From assembly GCA_021234155.1 (NCBI GenBank), contig JAJEKV010000005.1, positions 28,635,617 to 28,699,616 of the forward strand: DNA of 64,000 nt. The letters run 5' to 3'. The DNA comes from Isoetes taiwanensis (lineage: Eukaryota; Streptophyta; Lycopodiopsida; Isoetales; Isoetaceae). Each line of letters begins with the position of its first letter. Position 1 is the first letter of the stretch. Below the pieces are notes generated by a model. That model had not been told where the DNA came from, did no database searches, and was given only the letters and a program-made list of their open reading frames with translations. A program made the translations under genes and the position numbers. This document shows, in pieces, positions 1 to 13,028 of this stretch.

Positions 1-1840
1 CTTCGGGGCTAGGCAATGGCCGAGACCATTTGGGTTTTAGACCGATTGCTTAAAGAAGGAAATCTTATACAAGAAGGTGCTTTTACCAAGGATAGGATGT
101 CCCGTTGAGTCTTTGCAACCATGTAAAGGATGTACGACCACAATGAAGTCATTTGTAGGGAGCTGAGTTACAAAGGCTATGTCAGGGGATGTGGCATTAT
201 CACGAAATTGGATTCTTTGGACAAATACAAAGGTCAGTAATGATGACATCAAGAAGTTTGTAATTGGGTCAAAGGACTTCCTAAAAGAATTGGAAGGCTA
301 AAAATACAAAACATAAGGAGACTCTACCCCCTAAGGTACTGGTGGAGTTGAGAAGAAAATGGCCCTTGTGAAGAAGATTCTTGGAGAAGACGAGCTGTGC
401 CCGTGATTCAGTCTCCATTGGGTACAAGGTCTCTTGCCGGAATCAACTTACGGCCTTAAAAATATATCACTCTTTTGTGTTGGACAGCCGGTGGGAGAGG
501 AGATATGGGCATGAACCGAAGGACTCTGGCCTTCTTCTTACAGTTGTATAGGATTGACAACCCGAGAGGTCCTTCACTATTGTCATCGTTTGTCCTTGGT
601 GAGTCACATCGCATGCACTATCCATTGCTCATGATCCGGAGTGCCTCAAAGTTATTAGGGAGGGATGCCTAATATATGATGTTAAGGATAATGAGCTGCG
701 ACAAAGACGAAAGATGGCACATGTGATCTTCATTATGATAGCCATGCTATCGGGCGCAATATGATATTGCTAAGGCCAAAGGGTGACAATAGCAGTGCAT
801 GGGAATGTTTTTCTTCTAGATGATCGGACTTAAGAACTATATTCTTTCATACGGATCGGGATCGGTCGAACGAGGATGAGTCGAGAAGAGGATGAGGATG
901 GGACCCCCTCCTAAGTGGGGAAATCAAATCTGAGCTACAAACTAAGGAGAAGGGCCCTTAAATAAAATGGATTTCCCGGTCATGGCTGCTTACCTCGCCG
1001 AGGCATTTGCTCCAATTGATACAACCCGCTTGGAGCTTCATGTTGGAGGTTATATTGCGAGAGGCTCTTATGGGTGCAAGAAGATGTCACCGCTTTGTGA
1101 GTGATGGCGGGCCAAAGACTTTCTTGAACCATTCCTCATGCATGTGCTTGCCAAGTCTCCTAAAAGGTCCTTATGGCAACTTTGAAATCATCGACAATCA
1201 AAAGTCTAAGACTTGTCCAATTCGAAAGTGGGCGTTATACCGTGAGGGACCTAGTAATACTTGGCGATAAGGAAAGCGAAGAATGAACAAATAGGCGCTA
1301 AACGGGCTGCTCAAAAATCTTGTGATGGCGAACTTAGGGAATATTTTTGCCCATTGCGGGTGATGCAAGCAACAATGAGTAGATTCACGGGTTAACAATG
1401 AAGTAATTGACAAGGAAACCGAAAATGAAGGCAGCGAAGGCGGCTCTAGTGATTCGCCGGGTTTGCCAAATCAATAGTAAAATAATGTCGGGTTGTGAAG
1501 GACGCCAAATGGAACTAATAGAAAATAACAATTCTAAAATCGGAAGAAGACGAAGATTAAGGGTATGAAGGGGAGAATGACGCCATGACGGGCAAATAAA
1601 CCGAAGATGATAGGTATGGCCTTGCCCATGAAATAAGCGCCATGCAAGATTTAATTTGTATTACCTTTGAATTAAATCGCGCCAAGCGTTTTTGATTATT
1701 TTTCGTTGTCAAACTAAATCACGCCGGCGCGATTTGGTTATGACTATTTCAAATCACGCTTACGGCGTTTGTATTGTTTGTGTTATAATTATCTTCTTGA
1801 CCGGATACATGTTTGATGTTTCAGCTTCCATTGCGTTTCT
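1..1840. other. Eroded sequence without a recognised gene
   Basis: Only short open frames interrupted by stops are present, for example 475-672 on the plus strand, and none matched a family I know. The DNA is moderately GC-balanced and reads like decayed coding or transposon sequence leading into the phosphatase fragment that follows. Around 1673-1760 the motif AAATC(A/G)CGC(C/T) recurs four times, once as an inverted pair at 1716-1735. Confidence 0.4.
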
Positions 1841-2347
1841 AAGAAGGTTGTGGTGTTCGACCTAAACGGAGTCCTTTGCAAGACTTTTCCGAAAAATAAA
1901 GTGGCTAGAGTACGGTTTCATCGACACACCGGTAGAATCAAACACCAAGTGGATCTATCTGCGACCCTTGCTTGAAAGGAGATGCTAGACGAGGCATTGA
2001 GGTTATTTCGAGTTGGTATTTGGTCATCCATGGAACTAAGGAACATCAAGGATACTTTGGAGGCAATGGGGAAATGCGAGACATTGGTTGACCCTTTGGG
2101 ATCAAAGAACAAATGTGTGAAGTTCACTAATCCCAAGGATCCAACGGGCAAGCCTATCTTCATCAAACACTTGAGTAACATGATGGGCCGAACTTGGTAT
2201 CGAGAATAAGGATGATATAATCATAGTGGATGATGATGCTCTCAAATGTTTCTACAATCAAACAGGCCTGAATCCACCATCTTACGATCCAAAAACTTTC
2301 GCACGGATGATTTTTCCTGGTGAAGTTTGTGTCTATTATACATAATT
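1841..2347 (+). pseudogene. FCP1-like HAD phosphatase fragment, broken
   Basis: The translated pieces match the order of an FCP1 homology (NLI-interacting factor) domain. The nucleophile motif region reads VVFDLNGVLCKT, followed by LRLFRVGIWSSM and later DDIIIVDDDALKCFYNQ. In this family the first DxDxT/V loop carries the phosphorylated aspartate and the proteins dephosphorylate phosphoserine, classically on the RNA polymerase II tail. Here the second acidic residue of that loop is replaced by N. An in-frame TGA at 1973-1975 and a frameshift near 2208 break the frame, and a TGA at 1814 lies just upstream. Plant genomes carry many diverged relatives whose first loop reads DLNG, so this is most likely a decayed copy or a fragment carried by a transposon. 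I infer no activity. Confidence 0.6.
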
Positions 2348-2841
2348 TGGCTATGGGGGGAAGCGGTGGGTGAAGTGTTAGATTCGTACCAGGCTGGATA
2401 GAGCGGTGACATGGAACCACACCTTGTTAAACACGTGGAAAAACATGGATTGATCCCTTAATGTTTTATTGGAATATATGATATTTTTGTATGATATTTG
2501 TGCCATGTATCGATAATTTTAAGTCTGAAATTGCCTCGCAAATAATGCAATCTGTTGTTATCAAACCTAATATTATCATCTATCGAGCAAGCAATTTTGG
2601 TCTCATCTATGTTAGCAACTTGCTCTTCATTTCTGCATATTTCAATTCGCATATGAAAAGTCACACGTGAATCGCAACCTTATGTTATTTTTGAAGTCCA
2701 AAAAAAAGGTTAAAAAAAACAAAAACCCCCTAGAAGACAATAGCAGGTTGGCGTGATTTTGGAGTTGACATAATCCCAATTTAATTGGATGATGGTTACT
2801 TGATGGGCCAGTATGCGTACTCATGTGCGTATATGCACGCT

Positions 2842-2908
2842 TGACATGCATGCAAGATAGAGCATGCATGGAATATGGAACACGCATGCAAGATAGAACA
2901 TGCATGCA
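2842..2908. repeat. Tandem GCATGCAAGATAGA repeat
   Basis: Two units about 38 bp apart share the core ATGCAAGATAGA(A/G)CATGCATG. Each core is flanked by self-complementary GCATGC/CATGCATG, so the stretch can also form small cruciforms. Confidence 0.6.
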
Positions 2909-5900
2909 GCACGGAGAGGATATAAGCAAGAGTTTTTTGGAGAGCTTAGTGGAGATTGGAGACGTGAAGGTTTTTGCAAGAGTTTGCAAAGCAAAAAAGC
3001 AGAGGAGACACCGAGGAGGCAAAAACCTTGGAGATCATGTCATGGACTGCGTCAATCATTTTTTCTTTTCAGGTGGGGTTTTGCTGTAGATTCAATTTGA
3101 AATTTCAAATGCTGCCATAGATAGATTTGCATATGTTCTTGAGCTGAGGAAAAGCTTGGATTTGCATCATGTTAAAGAATTGTTAGAGGCTAGATATGTG
3201 AGGCTAGATCTTTTCTTAAGTTTTCAAGGAATTATTCATGTGATTGTTATGATTTACTAGCTGGTTTGCACGATAAGATTATGTGCAGAAGGAGAAGCTT
3301 AATTTGCAATCGTATGGGCATGGAAAAGTAGAAGGTACATCCAAGTAAAGTGATACAAATAAGGTCGACATTTTATGGAGAAGGATGATTTGGGCCTGAG
3401 AAGCATCGATTTAGCATGGAAAACTCAGAAAAAGCAGGATCGAATTTGGAAACTGCCACGATTGTTGCCGGATTTTAAATGTCTGTCTTTTGTTGTTTAT
3501 ATTTATTCTTTTGTTGCTTTGTTATATTTTTGTCATAGTTTCTCAATTGTCTTGTGAGTGTTTAAATAACCAATGGATTTGAGATGGAAAATGCAGAGCA
3601 TCTTGCAGGTTATGATTGTGGCAAGTATGCCAATTAATAGAAGAATCTGACTTGATAGAGGAATTGCTAATAATAATTGCTTGCTAGTAATTCTAAAATG
3701 GAGTAGAACATGATAGATTGATTTCCAATATGGCTCAAGAGTAGAAAACTTTGCTTGGAACAAGTAAAGGAGATCCAAGCATAAAGACCTTGGGAGCATA
3801 ATCAAGTAGTAAGAACATGCATTTTTGGGTTGCCCCTAGGGGGGCAAACCCTCGTTTGTATGGGGTTGTGGCATATCCTGAGTATATGCTGGAATATACT
3901 CAGAATATATTGATGACTGCTAAAAACCGATTATAGGCTGTAAATGGCAGGTAGCTTTTGTTGCTAAACAGCCACTCACGAAACCGGCTAACCGGAGGGG
4001 CTCCTTTCCTCATCTTCTTACTTGCTTGTAGTGTGGCATGCATTTTCCTCTGCCTTCCAAGATCGCGGCAGATATTAACTCTGCCTTCTATGATTTGCTT
4101 AGCTGAGAATCGAAGAAGAGCTCTCTTTGGCATAAATGGCTATAGAGTATTGTTACTATTTTGCCACCGTCCATTGGCATCCCCTATACACGCAACTTAC
4201 ACGAACGGTGGTCCCAGTTCTAAACCTAATCATGCAATGGGAAGCATTGGGGTTCAAATTATGGATTATGATCATGATGAAGCTACAATGTCTCTCAAGC
4301 GAGGTAATAAACTCAAACTTTTTTCTTGAACATTAATTTTAAGGAATAGGTCAAATTCAGCCTCACGGTCAAATTTATGGCGGATGGGCGGGGACATGTA
4401 ACAAGTCGGCTTTAGTCTTGAAGCTAACGGCAACATCGCGGTAAACCAGGTCATCTCTCTTCAATGAATCATGCAAAGAATGAGTCAATATCGTGATTTC
4501 TATTTCTTATGTCACGGTTAAACCACAACTGGTCTGCGTTACTTCGGATATGCAGAGAATGAACCAACATACCGCAATTCGGTTTCTTATGCCACAAAAA
4601 GCCACTAACTTACTCTGACTTCATTGACAAAGCTTCTTCCACCCATCTTCTATGTAGTTGCAAATAAAATTCTTTGTTTGCCGGAGATAGAACCAAGAAG
4701 CTGAGACTCCATGGTGTTGTAGCGATTCTGAAGGATTGTTTAACATCATAAAGATCCAACAAAGACGACCAACATGATAAGGATTTTGTGTCCAAATATG
4801 TATGTAAAGCGGACTCTTCTTCCAAAATATGGACCACTCTATATTACTAAAAACTGCTATTAGGCATAAGTGTCACATACTAACAATGCAGCTCAAAATC
4901 ACCATTTCAACGGATCATAGTCTCCACATTTAATTTTTTGATTTTCATTTCCATCCTAGGATTCCTTTAGTTAAGTATACCTTATCCGGCGGAGTTCATG
5001 TACCACATAGTTTCTTTAAGTGCCTTCTCGATGTACTGCGTAAGCGGTGGACCAAAGGCTTGAAATTGTTTCGGAATTACGAAGATTGCATAGCCTTCCT
5101 AGACAAGAAACACCGCTAACAGAAACTAAGACAAGAAACCTCAAACTTTTTTTCTAAATACTTCTTGTTACAATTAAGCGGAGAATGCAGACTGCTCGAA
5201 GAATCTTCTTTGAAATGAAAAAAGATCTATACTTGGAAGTCCTAATATCTAGAAAAGTTTCTCTCAGGTACCGCATTGAATAAAGAAAAGAGAGAATGTG
5301 CTACAAAATCAGATTGCTGATACATTGTCTGGAAGTAACTGAGTTATAAAAATGTTGTCAATATTTTGCTGGCGAATTTGAAGCCTATGAAGCTGACGAA
5401 ATGAACCTTCTCTCCAATTGACCATGAAGATCGACCCACCTAGTTAAGTACGTGGAATGAGAAGATTCCAAGCAAGCATACCTTTATGACTTACCTATTT
5501 CATATTTACAGTATGTTTGTAGACACATGCACATCCGTTCAGCTGCATAATAGGCTACAGTTATTCCACCTTATTCGTTCTTTGTCTCAGATGCGTCAAC
5601 GATATCCGGAAATGGCTTCTACACTTGCTCTCCTTCTTCTCAAATGAGTCAAAGACCTTGACAAATGGTTTTGAAAGATAAGGTACAATGCCACAATGTG
5701 GCTGCAGGATTACATAGGCAGAAAGTGACAGTGAGTCATAGATGCCAAGATCTCAGAAGCCAGAATAGGATGTGCATGGATTTCAAGGAGGCAATGAATT
5801 TGTGCTTGCTCGCAATAGAGCAGGCTGCATGGATTCCGCATAACCAACTCTAGTGTTAAGGACACAACTCAGGTGAGCAGAAGCTCTGCTGCTTTAAGTT

Positions 5901-6277
5901 GCTAAGATTTTACGGTTAAGGTAAACTGTGGTGCTGGGAGGGACTACTTTATGATGCTGGTATTGGCCCTGGCGTGTATGATCATTCTCCACGAGTCCCT
6001 GATATGGAGGAGATGGCATATTACATCCTCAAAGTAAAAATCTGCAGTTGTTTGGTTATTTTCTTTTATGCAGTCTGGTTATTCAAAGGCTTGCTATTTG
6101 ATATCAAGGTGTTGTGGATGCTCGTCAGTGGCTTTGTTTGCTCTTCATGATGGTCAAGTTTTAATGTTGGTTTTTCCGTGGGGCCAATTTTTCGAGTGGT
6201 TGCATCAATCTTGATTTTGGCTACAGTCTTGAAATTGGTGCAAATGGACGAAAACTTATATGGCAAGGCGTTCCAAG

Positions 6278-6323
6278 AAGCATCCGGGATAGTCATAGAA
6301 AAGCATCCGGGATAGTCATAGAA
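6278..6323. repeat. Perfect 23-bp tandem duplication
   Basis: The unit beginning AAGCATCCGGGATAGTCATA occurs twice head to tail with no mismatch, at 6278-6300 and 6301-6323. Perfect identity in otherwise eroded DNA suggests a recent slippage or repair event. Confidence 0.8.
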
Positions 6324-6413
6324 AAGTTCGTGACAGTAATGACGGGCTGATAATTCAAAGGAATATGGCATTATTTTTTTTGGGTGGTGCCAAAACTATG
6401 ATGTTGCTAGCAA

Positions 6414-7164
6414 ATGGTTTGCAAAGAGGTTCTTCCTCAGTCTTATAAGTATTTGGGCATTGAGTTTTCTACTACCACACACTGGGATGCATCCATCAGG
6501 TTACGGGTCACTGCAGGCTGGAAAGCCCTGTATGCAATGCAAAACAACAGTCACAAGGCAGAGCTGTATGCATGGGGTCACCAGGCACACTTGTTCAGGG
6601 CCTTGGTTGAACCGGTCCTCCTCTATGGGGCAGAAGTGTGGGGGCCAGTGATATCCCTCACCACTTGGAACGATCTAGAGCAGGTACAGAAGGCCTTCTT
6701 GGCCCGGGCACTGGGAGTGAAATCCACGGTCCCATATCAGATCTTGCTCCGAGACAGGCTTCCTTCCATTACTGAGGGGCTGCTACTGGAACGTCCACAT
6801 TATTTACTTCCGAGGAAAGGTGGTGGCTATGGATGAAGCCCGGCTGCCCAACCTTGCTTTGGCGGTGGCGATGGGGCCCGCGGCGACTCAAAGCCTGGCT
6901 GGAAAGACAAGCAAGCCCGGTGGTTCTCGCTATGGAATGTGCAGAGGCACGATGTGGACCGGTGCATACACCGGCGAACGCCACGCCTTGAAGCGAAGCT
7001 TTGGATGCTTGCTTCATGGCCAAGCTTTGGGATGCAGGCCCCGCTGTCACATGTCAAGGTGGCAAATTATCGACAACAAGGTTAATCCCATGCTCACGAG
7101 GGGCCCACACCACTACGTGCACCCATCTACCCATGAAAAGCGCGGGGGTGATTGCTTCCATTAA
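6414..7164 (+). mobile_element. LINE ORF2 C-terminal fragment (non-LTR retrotransposon)
   Basis: The frame at 6414-6836 encodes the region that follows the reverse transcriptase palm in plant non-LTR elements: YKYLGIEFS, then LFRALVEPVLLYGAEVWGP, then LEQVQKAFLARALGVKS. These are typical of the thumb and connection part of LINE ORF2. The polymerase core with YxDD is not present upstream, so the copy is 5'-truncated. After 6836 the reading frame shifts, and related protein sequence can be followed in other frames to about 7160. The copy is therefore dead. The 3' tail shared with two other places in the window follows at 7498-7640 and supports the assignment. Confidence 0.8.
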
Positions 7165-7497
7165 GACAGTGCACACCACCCTCGCATTGAGGCAGGGAGA
7201 TGGATTCGAGCAGCGTGAGGACAGTCCGTCAATCTTTGTCAGCGAGCCATTGAGGATGAAAGTCACGCCCTCAGGGCTGTCCGGCGCTCGAGCATATCCG
7301 GGCTCGGTATGCTTCGTTTAGTTGTGCCCCATCCCGAGGCCTTGCATGAGCTACCGAACGGCCTCGTGAGGGTTTGTTGGGATCGTACCTCCAGGAGGTA
7401 ATGGATCTTGGGACTCGGTTATGCCCCCCCGTCCGACATTAACCTCACCTGTACTTGTGATTATGTATATAAGCGTGCGGTATGTCAAAGCATCCTT

Positions 7498-7640
7498 ATT
7501 GCTACTAAGGTTTTTCCCAGAAAACCTTTGGTGGGGTTTTTAATCCGGTAGTAATCGCTGCTGCTCTCTCTTTGTACTTGGGTCCCATAGGCCAGTTGGT
7601 CTCCGTGGACGATAAAATCATATTCTATTCTATTCCTCAA
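7498..7640 (+). repeat. LINE 3' tail with CTATT terminal repeats (copy 1)
   Basis: The block starts with TGCTACTAAGGTTTTTCCC, contains GGGTCCCATAGGCCAGTTGG and CTCCGTGGACGAT, and ends in ATTCTATTCTATT. Nearly the same block occurs at 27269-27470 and a decayed one at 28035-28165. Because this copy lies directly downstream of LINE coding sequence, it is most simply the 3' UTR, with a short repeat tail in place of poly(A). The part near AAAACCTTTGGTGGGGTTTT can fold into a hairpin, as expected for a template recognised by a LINE reverse transcriptase. Confidence 0.7.
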
Positions 7641-10630
7641 CGGAGAACAATTTTCCGTGTGCTTTACTGATTGCTATCTTCTTTGTAACTATACTTGAAT
7701 TTTAAACTCTTGGCAAGCTCTAGAAGCAATGCTATGGGTAGTTATGTTATGTCTATATAACGATTGATCGAGATGGACGGTAATGGTATTGCATTCGTGA
7801 GAAAGGTAACTAAATCTCATCTTCATAACTTGTGGCATCGTTTGATTAAGTCGTGTTTGGCTTGTACTGCTCATGTCATGGATTAAGCTTATGTTCACTT
7901 ATAAATGGTGAGGCTTCTCGAGCTCCCTTATAAGCATCCTGCAAGACAGCTAGAACTATTTATTTGCCTGACGTTCTAGCAGAAAGACAGGTTATGGGCA
8001 TTAGAAAAGGCTTATTGGAAGACAAAGATGTGAATTTACATTGAAAACCTTATGCCAAAGGGATAAGTTACAATGCTGGAAAAAAAAGGACGTATGCCAA
8101 AGAGACAGGTTACAACGTTGAAAAACAAGGGTTATGAGTTTGATGAAAGACAAAGATGTGAATTTGCATTTGAACACCTTATGGCTTACATGGCACACAA
8201 AGAAAGAATGATGACTTAAAGCAAGCAAAGCAGCCTAGATCAAGCATCCCTTATAATCTTTGTAGTTGTTCTCATATTTGCAAACATGATGGCATAAAGA
8301 TAATGTTCTATCGTGGAGTGCAAATGTTATGCCATCCAAACACTTCCTATAAGGAAGGAAGGAAGGAAGGCTTGTCCTATAAGGACAAATAGATACACGA
8401 CTCTTCTCTGCCAGTTTTTCATTCATTGCATATTTGAAAATGCAAAATGGTCCTAGAGCTCCACTTTTGTAGCATTTTGTGAACATATTAGTGCCTTAGT
8501 CTAATTAATGATATTTAAATGTGCATTTTTTTCACATATCATTTAAGGTAAGAGTTTGAAAATCTTCGAGGTTGATGTCGATGAAGATGTTAGGAGGAGC
8601 AGTATGCTAATTTATCTAGTAAAGAAAATAGATCGAACCTAAGTAGAAAAATAGGAAAAAAATCAGCATCCAGGTTTGCTTGGCACATTTCCATAATTGA
8701 CTTGCGCTTGTAAATGTTGTATGTATTAACAAAGTTGAGAAGGCAATATCTAACACAACCAATTGTAAGTCCATGTTTTTGTTATATTATGTCAACGTTT
8801 TCTTTATTTTCCAATATCGAGAAAAATGGGCACTTCATTCTTACCAACCATCATCTCACAGATAAGTTTTGCCCAAGTATTTTCTGCAATAGACTCATCA
8901 TAGCCTCCCCTCAAACTTGCAGCTACAATTTATTTCTTAAAGAACACATCCAATGCTTCATGCCCTTCATGCATATTATATATTTCATGGAGCTAATTTT
9001 CATATTGAGTATCAAACACCACTTTCTATTACACCTGACCACTTTAACTTCTGAATGCTATCCCATAGCAAAGGCATAGTTTAATGGCTTGGTCATGATA
9101 AATGAACACATGTAGGTTACTCTCAATAGGCTTCTATGGTTAGTGACAATAGACCAAATGAAGATAAATAAAAGCTCGGATACAGGATGTTGCTTACTAA
9201 ACAACAGTTTGGAGCTATTATGTTTATTATCGGGTCGTTATTTCCACCTATTACAATGATGCAATGGAAGGATGCCTTAAAGAGTTGCAGTCTGCTTTCT
9301 CATAACATGCATCCAAATGGGAATACACAATTCAACTTTGGATTTGCACTTATTACAATGACACCATGGAGGATGCTTTGAAAAGCTTCATTACTTTTTT
9401 TCATCACATGGGAATACACAATACAACCCTGGATTTGCAAAGATGTTGTAATTATAGTTTTTTCTTTGATTTTAAGCACATGTTTCCTCCAACAAAACTT
9501 TGATTATCATGTGAGAAATACAGAAGATAACATGGCAAATAAACATTGTGGCATATAATGGCAAGTAATTTGGGTGATGCAAATAGGGATGGAGTCACCT
9601 CGGCTCCAAATATTGAAGCATAGTATTAAAAGCAAGATTGTGCCAAAAGAGTTTTTTTGTCTTGGTGGGAGTCATCTTTGCTCCAAATATTGAAGTACAA
9701 GGCTAAAAGCTATATCTTGGCATGTTGTTGTATCTATCAATGCATAACTTCAGTTGTGTTGTTACAACTTACCTTCTAATGAAAAGCTGCTTCCGAATAG
9801 TTTATTAACTCAAATAGAAAAGCCAAATTCCAATCCACATATTCAAACGAACAGGATTTATACATGCAACCAATGCAAGATTAACAAGGTGCTGTGCACA
9901 AGGGGTCCGATGGCCCGACTCAGGGCTCGAAAATAGCAACGAGTCTAAACAGTAAAAATGCCGCTCGCTATTTGAGGCTACCGGAAAAAATATTTGTTAG
10001 AGCATTTTTTAGTATATTATGCCGGAAATTTGTTATTTTAATGTCGAAAAATTGCCGGAAATTTTTCAGGATGACCGGAATTTAACACAAGTGGGCGGAT
10101 TTTTAGGGGAGGAACTCCCCTATTTTCGAACATGTACATCCATTCTCTCCTTTATTACACTTCTCCTTATGCTTCTACCATCCTAGTTCCATACCAAGCA
10201 CCAAACACCAATACCTTGCGCTCAAATCCCAAAGTCCATATGTCCAACTACATCGTACTCCAACAACACCTCAACACCTAAGCAGAACTTAGTAATGCAA
10301 ACGCGTACTCCAACAACACCTCAACACCTCACTTTTCGGCCATGGAGGGCAACCCTCCGTGCGCAGCACCTTGTTTTTAGTGGTTGAATTTACTTTAACT
10401 AGGAAATTATGGAATACAAGGTTAATAATATTAAGGCTAAGGAGTTAATTGTATTATTGGCACCTGAAAATGCAGCCTGGGTTTACGATCAGTCAGCAAG
10501 AGTTACATGCAGTTGTGGTCGTTAGACTATATGGATTAAAGTCATAGCTAAGTGTTGTTAATAGGATATCTAAACTATATAATTGTTATAGGCAAGGTTC
10601 GTTGAGAATATATTTTTTTATTCTCTTCCA
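7641..10630. other. Gene-less interval with local duplications
   Basis: I see no supported gene. The interval holds a short AAGG microsatellite near 8353-8370, a degenerate two-unit tandem repeat at 9248-9445, a duplicated block around 9588-9705 (GCTCCAAATATTGAAG twice) and a repeated ACTCCAACAACACCTCAACA at about 10258 and 10305. Confidence 0.5.
9248..9445. repeat. Degenerate tandem repeat, about 100-bp units
   Basis: Unit one (9248-9350) and unit two (9351-9445) share TATTACAATGA, GGATGC(C/T)TT, then GGGAATACACAAT and TGGATTTGCA in the same order, with small deletions in the second unit. Confidence 0.6.
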
Positions 10631-10631
10631 T

Positions 10632-11392
10632 TTAAGCGATACGTCCGCAACTTTGTCCGGGGGAAAAAATCGAAGAAAAAAGAAAGCCAAATAATTTGGA
10701 TGATCTCTGTCCTGCGGATTCGACATGGAGAAACGGCAGTAACAATCCGACTGGCCATTTTTGGATCTTCCTCTTCCAAACCATGGCCTCCATTACCATA
10801 GGCTTCAACGCAGTCGTCCTTATGATCGTCAAAATGCCTGGTGAAGCATTTTCATCTTTCCATAATCAAGCCTTAGTTCAAGGGAGTACTTGGCTTATGG
10901 AGAAGATTTCTGAGATTAAGCAGCACAATCTTATGGGCAAATTTTCATCGATAGAAACATGGTCGGACTCGGATCTGACGTTCTCTACTCCTCCGACATA
11001 AGGCAATACTTGGCGATGGCAGTTTAGGCTGAGGATTCCATATAAAAATTTCCGGAGCTTTCATTGCTTCAATCGCGGATGCTCCAACCCGCCTGCCCAG
11101 CATCAAATTCTGCAGCACTGCCTACCAATCCAGATTCACGTAGACCATGTGATTCATTGTCAGACTTAAGAGTCCTTAAGGCGCAGAAGAGCTCTGTCTG
11201 CCATAGCCGGGGTTCGGGAAACTTGGTGAAAAAGGGCCATAGCCAAATCTCGTCCAGTCCCTGCATGCTGCCTCTGTTTTTCCAGCCTTGGATCATTTCA
11301 TTTGCTTCTTGCTCTGCATTTTCATAGCATATCGCTAAAAGCAAGCAAAATTTGCTGCTCCTTCTTACGCTGCCACTGCGACTTAAGTGCAA
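10632..11392. other. Possible unknown coding remnant
   Basis: Overlapping medium-length open frames exist on both strands (plus 10696-11001, minus 11069-11392). The minus-strand frame has a mixed, protein-like composition, with WLWPFFTKFPEPRLWQTELF in its middle, but I do not recognise the family. No splice structure or start could be fixed. It may be an exon of a gene I cannot identify, or chance. Confidence 0.2.
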
Positions 11393-12027
11393 CTGGAGAA
11401 TTAATATGGGTTTGGACTGTTAGAAATTGATCTGTCAAGACTAGCTTTGGAAGATTTAAGTGCATCTCTGCAACAAAAATATAAATAATCGGACAAGATT
11501 ATTCTAGAAATGTTTCTGAGTCCATTCCAAATTATCAAAATCAATCTAGACATATAGGGAAATAAGTTTTTGGCATTGGTAGGGTTGAATTCTCAGTTCC
11601 ACGAGCTCGTCCCATTACTTGAAGCCGAAAAATAGGTAGAAACAGAGTTTCTTTTTTGCTCAGACCATATTCCAGGCCATAATTAAATCTATTTGGGAAT
11701 GGGAGCACAATCTATTTGGACAAGCTAAAGACGGAAAATTGGCAAGGAGATTGCTTTATTCAATCAATCGAAGCTCTATTTTGAGCAAAGAAACTTGCAA
11801 TCAACCTAAGCTCTATTTTAAGCAAAGAAAATTGTGTAGAAGATGAAGCAGATGAGGGATAATTTCCTTCTTTTTCATCGTATTTGTTAAATTTATTGCT
11901 ATTTGCAAGAGAAATGGTTACGGTAGCATTATTGAAATAACAAAAGTCAAACCTTAAATTTAACATTTCTCTTACTAAATTGTTAGTATTTGCAAAGAAA
12001 GGGATCGCAAACAACATCTTATTACTT

Positions 12028-12065
12028 CATTCTTAGGCAAGGTCCTAAACACAACATATATCAGC
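12028..12065 (+). repeat. 38-bp direct repeat, copy 1
   Basis: Starts CATTCTTAGGCAAGGTCCTA and is repeated at 13014-13051 with about two mismatches. The pair brackets 0.95 kb, and copy 2 is fused to the right arm of the hairpin at 12962-13028. Confidence 0.7.
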
Positions 12066-12441
12066 GAAGTGAAGTGGTGTTCTCATTGAGATTTGAAAAA
12101 TCATTGAGTACAAATTGATTTCCCCACTAGGAGTAAGAAGCTTTCTCAAAAATATTGATAAAATGCTCCGAAACTAGACAATTATCGAGAGCATCTAAAA
12201 AATAGGTTATAGAAAACATTGAAGTTGAAACACCTCCAGCGATGAAGCTCCATCATTTCACAAAGAGAGACGGCTTATCCGCAATAAATATGTCACACCA
12301 AACTGATACTCGTCCTGGGCCAATGGAAAAGACTCCAGAGTAACCTGCAAAGAGAAAAGTAAATAGAGAATGACACATTAAGAAGTTAGGTGCATTAATC
12401 AAGAGTGTGCATCAGTGCACTATCTTATCAAGAATATAGTA

Positions 12442-12700
12442 AGGCTCGGAGGCCACAGGACCACGCCAAGAAGAAACAACAGTCGACCAATCGGGAACCG
12501 TCCATGGAGACGCTACCATGGGAAACATCCGACTAGTACTGCCCCGGAGGCTACAGTGCCATGCTGAGAAACATAGAAAAATAAACCACCGACTGATCGA
12601 GAAAACCACCCAAATAGTGTTGTCTCGGAGACTATGGCCCCACGTTGAGGACGGCGACATATAAACCATAAAAATAAATAACCTGATGAATGGGAAAAAT
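12442..12700. repeat. Degenerate tandem array, three units
   Basis: Three blocks beginning near 12442, 12540 and 12627 share CTCGGAGGCYAC..., a CCACGCTGAG-like segment and a GATCGAGAA-like end. Spacing is about 85-100 bp. Divergence is high, so the array is old. Confidence 0.55.
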
Positions 12701-12961
12701 TGTCCTACTCAGTGATAAACAGTGAATAAAGAACTAAAGCAATCAGACCACTACATATAAAGTCAACGAAAAGAAAAAATAAAATAATGGCATAACAAGA
12801 AATCTTAGCCCCACCAAATCAGGGTGGGGTGGGATAGGGAAACTAGAAGAGAGAGAAAAGAATAGAACAGACTAGAGGATTCAGCTCAAGAGAACGCCGA
12901 TAAGAGAATAGTGGAAAAAGAGGAGAATATATAGGATATACGATCCAAAGACAGCAACGTC

Positions 12962-13028
12962 CCTTGCCAAAGAATGGTGGTTCTATTGCGAATGCTTCGC
13001 AATAGAACCATGACATTCTTAGTCAAGG
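12962..13028. repeat. Foldback (hairpin) with perfect 15-bp inner stem
   Basis: TGGTTCTATTGCGAA at 12978-12992 pairs perfectly with TTCGCAATAGAACCA at 12996-13010 across a TGC loop. The stem continues outward with bulges: AAGAATG pairs with CATTCTT and CCTTG with CAAGG. The whole is a 67-nt foldback. It may be a snapback footprint of a transposon or a small-RNA precursor, and sequence alone does not decide. Confidence 0.75.

Larger units (their letters stand above)
2348..6370. other. Gene-poor interval
   Basis: No frame here shows a recognisable domain. Visible structure consists of a GCATGCAAGATAGA repeat near 2842-2908, a short hairpin around 3828-3851 (GGGTTGCCCC against GGGGCAAACCC) and a perfect 23-bp tandem duplication at 6278-6323. 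The small ORFs in both orientations have no family features. Confidence 0.5.
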
